Assembly: GCA_027066595.1 (NCBI GenBank)
Contig: JAMONG010000203.1
Span: 1-8,521, forward strand
Length of the DNA: 8,521 nucleotides
Direction: 5' to 3'
Origin: Sulfurovum sp.
GTDB taxonomy: Bacteria; Campylobacterota; Campylobacteria; Campylobacterales; Sulfurovaceae
Both the position numbers and the translations under genes were made by a program. The notes beneath the pieces were generated by a model that was given only the letters and a program-made list of their open reading frames with translations, searched no databases and was not told where the DNA came from. The first letter of the stretch is position 1, and each line of letters opens with the position of its first letter. Positions 4,932 to 8,521 of the stretch are shown in pieces.

Positions 4932-6140
4932 ATGAAAAAAATCTATGCGTTATTATTTACCTTGGCTTTGAGTACTTTGGTTGTACAAGCTGCAACGAAA
5001 ACAACTAAACACAAAATCAAAAGTGGTGAAACCCTTTATACTATTGCCCATGCAAATCATACAACCATCGCTGAAGTACAAAAGGCTAATGGTCTGAAAA
5101 AAGGTGAAACCTTAAAGGTTGGTCGTGTGTTAACAGTACCTCAAAATACATATTTCCCAAATAAAAAGACCACGAAGAAAAAAGCAACTCCAAAAATAGT
5201 AAAACATAGTATTAAAAGTGGTGAAACACTTTTTACGATAGCCCGTAAACATCATACAACGATAGAAGAAGTACGTACGAAAAATGGTCTTAAAAAAGGT
5301 GAGGTTTTAAAGTTAGGTCGCATACTTAAGGTTCCTCAAAATACATATTTCCCAGATAAAAAAGTAGCTAACAAAACAGAGAAGAAAAAAGTACGTACAC
5401 TTTTTGCTAAACATAAAATTAAAAATGGAGAAACCCTTTTCAGTATTGCTCGTAAACATCACAGCACAGTGAAAGAAGTACAAAAAGCAAACAGTTTAAA
5501 AAAAGGTGAAACATTAAAGATAGGGAGAGTGCTTAAAGTTCCAACCAATACTTATAGCGTACCGAAAACAAAATTAGCTAAAAAGACTACGAGTAAAAAG
5601 AAAAAAGTAAAGGTAGCTAAACATACTAAAAAATCAAATAAAAAACTTGTAGCTTCTCTTTCTAAACTAGAAACCATTACTTTAGAAAAAGAGAAAATCA
5701 CTACAAAGAAAAAGAGTTCCTCTTTTAGCTTATCTGATATTTTTGTAAGTACAAAAAATACCAAAAGTGCAAAGATTACTTCTGTGGCTAAAAAGAAGTT
5801 AGGAAGAAGATATGTTTGGGGAGCAACAGGGACTAAAAATACTTTTGATTGTTCAGGGTTTACCAAGTATGTATATAAGAAAAATGGTATCAATATTCCT
5901 CGTACATCCATCAATCAATCTAAATATGGAAAATATGTTTCAAGAAAAGACCTTAAAAAAGGTGATTTGATTTTCTTTGATACGTCTAAGCAACGTAAGG
6001 GATATGTCAATCATGTAGGTATTTATCTAGGAAATGGTAAGTTTATCCATGCCTCATCTGCTAAGAAAAAAGTAGTCATCACAAGTCTTAATAAAAACTT
6101 CTACTCTAAACGTTATAAAGGTGCTAGACGCCCTTCATAA
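4932..6140 (+). CDS. Secreted peptidoglycan hydrolase: three LysM domains and NlpC/P60 domain
   Basis: A 402-residue protein with a Sec signal (1-20, cleavage after VQA). Three LysM peptidoglycan-binding repeats follow at about 27-70, 92-135 and 161-204. Each begins H-x-IK-S/N-GETL and ends VGR/LGR/IGR-x-L-x-VP. Very lysine-rich linkers separate them. After a long basic linker (205-280) comes an NlpC/P60 cysteine-peptidase domain (about 283-402) with Cys307 in DCSGF, His361 in NHVGIYLG and His373 in FIHASS, the expected catalytic triad. These enzymes usually cut the D-Glu/meso-DAP or related stem-peptide bond in peptidoglycan remodelling. GGAG lies 5 bases before the ATG. It is a single-gene unit, convergent with ilvD 23 bases away. 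The high basic charge should help binding to the cell wall. Confidence 0.95.
   Translation: MKKIYALLFTLALSTLVVQAATKTTKHKIKSGETLYTIAHANHTTIAEVQKANGLKKGETLKVGRVLTVPQNTYFPNKKTTKKKATPKIVKHSIKSGETLFTIARKHHTTIEEVRTKNGLKKGEVLKLGRILKVPQNTYFPDKKVANKTEKKKVRTLFAKHKIKNGETLFSIARKHHSTVKEVQKANSLKKGETLKIGRVLKVPTNTYSVPKTKLAKKTTSKKKKVKVAKHTKKSNKKLVASLSKLETITLEKEKITTKKKSSSFSLSDIFVSTKNTKSAKITSVAKKKLGRRYVWGATGTKNTFDCSGFTKYVYKKNGINIPRTSINQSKYGKYVSRKDLKKGDLIFFDTSKQRKGYVNHVGIYLGNGKFIHASSAKKKVVITSLNKNFYSKRYKGARRPS
5010..5543 (+). repeat. Three tandem LysM-coding repeats
   Basis: Three related units of about 132 bases (5010-5141, 5205-5336, 5412-5543) at a period of about 195-207 bases, each with its linker. Units 1 and 2 share the linker start PQNTYFP exactly, and units 2 and 3 share IARKHH. 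This points to fairly recent duplication within the gene. Confidence 0.85.
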
Positions 6141-6155
6141 TGTTTTTAAAAGTGC

Positions 6156-6178
6156 TTAGAAGCTTATTCCGCTTCTAA
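6156..6178 (-). terminator. Hairpin at the ilvD / hydrolase convergence
   Basis: A perfect 8-bp stem TTAGAAGC/GCTTCTAA with a 7-base loop. The ilvD stop codon (6164-6166) lies inside the loop. On the minus strand it is followed by GCACTTTT, a displaced T run, so it is a weak or moderate terminator for ilvD. No T run follows on the plus strand. Confidence 0.45.
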
Positions 6179-7852
6179 CACAGCTCCTGCACTTGCATTG
6201 GTTACTAACGCTCTATATTGTCTCAACCATTTACTTTTTAAAGGTTTTACAAGAGGCGTAAAGTTGGCTTTTCTTGTGGCTATGACTTCATCACTTAGGT
6301 TCGCACGTAAGATGTACTTATCAACATCGATGTGAATTTCATCTCCATCTTCAAGTAGCCCTATAAGACCACCCTCTGCAGCTTCTGGACTCACATGTCC
6401 TATACTTGCACCTCTGGTAGCACCAGAGAATCTGCCATCGGTGATAAGTGCTACAGAAGCTCCAAGACCCATACCCATAATAAGTGAAGTAGGGCTTAAC
6501 ATCTCTTGCATACCAGGACCTCCACGAGGTCCTTCATAACGGATGACTACGACATTGCCTGCTTTTACTTTTCCTGCTAAGATACCCTCTATACACTCAT
6601 CTTGAGAGTTAAAACATACAGCAGTTCCTGTAAAGACTCTGTCTCCAGTAATCCCTGCAGTCTTAATCACCGCCCCTTGTTCTGCTAAGTTACCATAAAG
6701 AATGGCTAACCCACCCACTTCAGAATAAGCATTATCAATCGTATGTATAATGTTTGTGTCAAGAATTTTGGCATCTTTTACTTTCTCGTAAAGTGTCTCA
6801 CCTGTCACACTAAGGTTGTCAAGTAGGATGTCGTCACCACGTTTCATCATCTCATGCATCACGGCATTTACGCCACCTGCTTTGTTAATATCTTCCATAT
6901 GTACCGTTGACAAAGAGGGGGAAATTTTAGCAATATGAGAGACACGTTTTGAGATAGCATTGATATCAGAGAGCTGAAAGTCAACCTCTGCCTCTTTGGC
7001 TATGGCTAACATATGAAGTACAGTATTTGACGAGCCACCCATTGCCATGTCAACTGCAAAGGCATTACGTACAGCATTTTCATTTAAGATATTTCTCATA
7101 CGGTACTTTTCACGCTCAGCGGCGTCAGATTTTGCTATCTCACAAATACGCTTTGCAGCTTGTTTGTAAAGTGCTGTTCTCTCAGGTGTCAAGGCTAAGA
7201 TAGTTCCATTACCAGGAAGAGCAATCCCCATAGCTTCCATGAGTGTGTTCATGGAGTTTGCCGTAAACATACCAGAACATGAACCTCCACTTGGACAAGC
7301 ATTACATTCGATGTCAAGAAGCTCTTCATCCGTCATCTCTCCTGCTTCATGTTTACCCACTGCCTCAAATGCAGTTGCAAGGTCTATCGGAGTACCATCT
7401 TTTGTGTATCCCTTTTCCATTGGTCCACCAGATACAAATACAGTAGGAACATCCACACGTAAAGCACCCATAATCATCCCTGGGACGATTTTATCACAGT
7501 TGGGTATAGCTATCATCGCATCAAGCTTATGTGCATTCATAACCGTTTCTATAGAGTTTGCGATGATCTCACGACTCGGTAAAGAGTAAAGCATACCATC
7601 ATGCCCCATCGCGATTCCATCATCTACTCCGATAGTATTAAATTCAAAAGGTACACAACCATTGGCACGAATTTCTTCTTTGATGATTTCAGCAACTTTG
7701 TTTAGGAAAAAATGTCCGGGAATGATTTCTATAAATGAGTTTGCTACCCCAATAAATGGTTTCTCAAAATCTTCATCTTTTACACCTGTTGCACGTAGAA
7801 GAGATCTATGTGGAGCACGAGAGAATCCCTCTTTTATTTCATTACTTCTCAT
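6164..7852 (-). CDS. ilvD: Dihydroxy-acid dehydratase
   Basis: A 562-residue full-length IlvD, which dehydrates 2,3-dihydroxy-isovalerate or -methylvalerate to the 2-keto acid in valine and isoleucine synthesis (also feeding leucine and pantothenate). Visible motifs: CDKIVPGM (119-126, with Cys119 as an Fe-S ligand and Lys121 as the usual carbamylated Mg-site lysine), CPSGGSCSGM (186-195, with Cys192 as a ligand) and GRFSGATRG (473-481, Ser476 as the catalytic base). The position that is Cys in the [2Fe-2S] class (NE-x-x-PC) is Gly here (IIPGH, 44-48), as in E. coli IlvD, so an oxygen-sensitive [4Fe-4S] enzyme is inferred. AAAGG lies about 9 bases before the ATG. It stands alone, not in an ilv operon, divergent from the tRNA cluster. 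No leader peptide or attenuator is visible in the short upstream region. Confidence 0.97.
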   Translation of the reverse strand: MRSNEIKEGFSRAPHRSLLRATGVKDEDFEKPFIGVANSFIEIIPGHFFLNKVAEIIKEEIRANGCVPFEFNTIGVDDGIAMGHDGMLYSLPSREIIANSIETVMNAHKLDAMIAIPNCDKIVPGMIMGALRVDVPTVFVSGGPMEKGYTKDGTPIDLATAFEAVGKHEAGEMTDEELLDIECNACPSGGSCSGMFTANSMNTLMEAMGIALPGNGTILALTPERTALYKQAAKRICEIAKSDAAEREKYRMRNILNENAVRNAFAVDMAMGGSSNTVLHMLAIAKEAEVDFQLSDINAISKRVSHIAKISPSLSTVHMEDINKAGGVNAVMHEMMKRGDDILLDNLSVTGETLYEKVKDAKILDTNIIHTIDNAYSEVGGLAILYGNLAEQGAVIKTAGITGDRVFTGTAVCFNSQDECIEGILAGKVKAGNVVVIRYEGPRGGPGMQEMLSPTSLIMGMGLGASVALITDGRFSGATRGASIGHVSPEAAEGGLIGLLEDGDEIHIDVDKYILRANLSDEVIATRKANFTPLVKPLKSKWLRQYRALVTNASAGAVLEAE

Positions 7853-7882
7853 GATTTTGAGCCTTTAATTAATATTTTTTGG

Positions 7883-7888
7883 ATTATA
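7883..7888 (-). promoter_or_regulatory. Extended -10 promoter of ilvD
   Basis: The minus strand reads TGCTATAAT, an extended -10 with perfect TATAAT, about 31 bases before the ilvD ATG. The -35 region (TTAAAT) is poor, as expected with an extended -10. Confidence 0.6.
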
Positions 7889-7900
7889 GCACAAATACTA

Positions 7901-7929
7901 TTTACATTTAAATTATTTTAGGCTATAAT
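7901..7929 (+). promoter_or_regulatory. Promoter of the tRNA cluster
   Basis: TTTACA (7901-7906, five of six bases of TTGACA), a 17-base spacer, then TATAAT (7924-7929). This is the best sigma70 promoter in the window and lies about 45 bases before the first tRNA. It is divergent from the ilvD promoter; the -10 boxes are 36 bases apart. Confidence 0.8.
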
Positions 7930-7940
7930 CGCACTCCAAT

Positions 7941-7958
7941 TTTAAGTGATTACTTAAA
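7941..7958 (+). other. Leader hairpin of the tRNA transcript
   Basis: A perfect 7-bp inverted repeat TTTAAGT/ACTTAAA with loop GATT lies between the promoter and tRNA-Gly. It is probably a processing or leader structure; no T run follows. Confidence 0.4.
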
Positions 7959-7974
7959 TTCGGAATATGGAAAT

Positions 7975-8049
7975 GCGGGCGTAGCTCAGCGGTAGAGCAT
8001 AACCTTGCCAAGGTTGGGGTCGACGGTTCGAACCCGTTCGCCCGCTCCA
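7975..8049 (+). tRNA. tRNA-Gly (anticodon GCC)
   Basis: A canonical 75-base gene with encoded CCA. The acceptor stem GCGGGCG pairs with CGCCCGC. The anticodon loop is TTGCCAA with GCC at 8007-8009. The T arm contains GGTTCGAAC and the discriminator is T. First gene of the tRNA cluster. Confidence 0.97.
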
Positions 8050-8083
8050 TAATTACCAAAGTTGAAAGACTTACAACATCCGT

Positions 8084-8170
8084 GCCCGGGTGGTGGAATG
8101 GTAGACACAGGGGACTTAAAATCCCCCGGTCATTGTGACCGTGCCGGTTCAAGTCCGGCTCCGGGTACCA
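8084..8170 (+). tRNA. tRNA-Leu (anticodon UAA)
   Basis: An 87-base class II tRNA with a long variable arm and encoded CCA. The anticodon stem GGGGA/TCCCC encloses loop CTTAAAA with TAA at 8117-8119. The acceptor GCCCGGG pairs with TCCGGGT (two G-U pairs) and the discriminator is A, as expected for Leu. Confidence 0.97.
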
Positions 8171-8209
8171 TAATTAGAGTAAATTTAATTTTTAATATAC
8201 TAAATAGAT

Positions 8210-8286
8210 GGAGTCATAGCCAAGTGTTAAGGCAACAGCAATGAAATGCTGAGATCCCCTGTGTTCAATTCCGGGTGACTCCTCCA
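8210..8286 (+). pseudogene. Degenerate tRNA-like gene between tRNA-Leu and tRNA-Cys
   Basis: A 77-base element with a perfect 7-bp acceptor stem (GGAGTCA/TGACTCC), discriminator T, encoded CCA, and a D arm TAGCCAAG...TTAAGGCA like tRNA-Gln/Cys but lacking the GG pair. The anticodon stem CAGCA/TGCTG pairs fully but leaves a 6-base loop ATGAAA (or 8 bases if the stem is cut to 4 bp) instead of 7. The T loop TTCAATT is normal. The T stem is broken by what look like two extra T bases (8260 and 8262); without them it reads CCCGG/CCGGG. The acceptor matches the neighbouring tRNA-Cys except for one compensated pair (C-G to T-A). GAA (Phe-type) follows the loop T, but no anticodon can be assigned safely. 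It is most likely a decayed tRNA; a working non-canonical tRNA is possible. Confidence 0.6.
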
Positions 8287-8300
8287 TTGTCATATATTTT

Positions 8301-8376
8301 GGAGCCATCGCCAAGTTGGTAAGGCCGTAGATTGCAAATCTGCTATTCACCAGTTCGAGTCTGGTTGGCTCCTCCA
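8301..8376 (+). tRNA. tRNA-Cys (anticodon GCA)
   Basis: A canonical 76-base gene with encoded CCA. The acceptor GGAGCCA/TGGCTCC is intact, the anticodon stem GTAGA/TCTGC encloses loop TTGCAAA with GCA at 8334-8336, and the discriminator is T, as expected for Cys. It begins 14 bases after the tRNA-like element. Confidence 0.97.
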
Positions 8377-8386
8377 TTATATCAAC

Positions 8387-8417
8387 TAGAATTTATCTTC
8401 TTTTAGATAGAATTCTA
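8387..8417 (+). other. AT-rich hairpin between tRNA-Cys and tRNA-Ser
   Basis: TAGAATTTATCT and AGATAGAATTCTA pair over 12 positions with one bulged G and a 6-base loop. Only TTCTTC follows, so it is a poor terminator. It may be a processing hairpin. Confidence 0.35.
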
Positions 8418-8430
8418 TTCTTCAAAATGT

Positions 8431-8518
8431 CGGGAGATGTCAGAGTGGTCGAATGTGCCGGTCTTGAAAACCGGTGAGGGTTATACCTCCGGGGGTTCGA
8501 ATCCCCCTCTCCCGGCCA
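8431..8518 (+). tRNA. tRNA-Ser (anticodon UGA)
   Basis: An 88-base class II tRNA with a long variable arm and encoded CCA. The acceptor CGGGAGA pairs with TCTCCCG and the discriminator is G, as expected for Ser. The anticodon stem CCGGT/ACCGG encloses loop CTTGAAA with TGA at 8465-8467. It ends three bases before the window edge. Confidence 0.97.
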
Positions 8519-8521
8519 TAC

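Noticed and set aside
5552..5914. Minus-strand open frame of 120 codons inside the hydrolase gene
   Set aside because: It lies opposite a Lys-rich coding region, giving Phe/Leu-rich mirror sequence; the plus-strand gene has full domain support.
7913..8377. Short open frames across the tRNA cluster
   Set aside because: They run through clearly folded tRNA genes on either strand and are chance frames.

Overview
The window looks like a piece of a Campylobacterota (Epsilonproteobacteria) chromosome, probably of the Sulfurovum/Sulfurimonas type. This is inferred from the AT-rich, lysine-rich coding style, the ferredoxin-thioredoxin-reductase/rhodanese fusion, the Tat-exported GMC dehydrogenase pair of the gluconate-dehydrogenase type, and the tRNA order Gly-Leu-Cys-Ser. 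No mobile element, CRISPR array or phage gene is visible.

Layout. (1) 160-1397, minus strand: a two-gene operon of a small lipoprotein with a duplicated C-terminal half and, overlapping it by one base, an FTR-catalytic-domain/rhodanese fusion. (2) 1505-2461, minus strand: a compact three-gene operon of a cysteine-rich lipoprotein, a DoxX-family membrane protein and a secreted low-complexity peptide with EGKCG-like repeats. It ends in a hairpin with a short T run. The peptide plus DoxX pair resembles the HvfA/HvfD part of oxazolone/thioamide metallophore (bufferin/oxazolin type) operons, but the usual modifying enzymes (MNIO/DUF692 and its DUF2063 partner) are not in this window. (3) 2617-4799, plus strand, divergent from region 2: a Tat-signal small subunit and a GMC flavoprotein. 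The two divergent units share a 130-155 bp control region with overlapping -10 boxes and three GTGYACT half-sites. (4) 4932-6140, plus strand: a secreted cell-wall hydrolase with three LysM repeats and an NlpC/P60 domain. (5) 6164-7852, minus strand: ilvD, convergent with the hydrolase. (6) 7975-8518, plus strand: a tRNA cluster Gly(GCC), Leu(UAA), a degenerate tRNA-like gene, Cys(GCA), Ser(UGA), driven by a near-consensus promoter divergent from ilvD.

How the parts may work together. Regions 1 to 3 all point to the cell envelope, thiols or redox: a thiol reductase/sulfurtransferase, two cysteine-rich exported products with a DoxX protein, and a periplasmic flavin dehydrogenase. Metal (copper) or sulfur stress handling is a reasonable inference for region 2. 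The link to the dehydrogenase rests only on divergent arrangement and shared operator-like repeats. By eye, the GMC protein lacks both residues of the usual catalytic His/Asn pair while keeping FAD-binding and probable Fe-S-binding cysteines, so its chemistry may differ from classical GMC dehydrogenases. The rest (LysM hydrolase, ilvD, tRNAs) is housekeeping, apart from the unusual tRNA-like gene.
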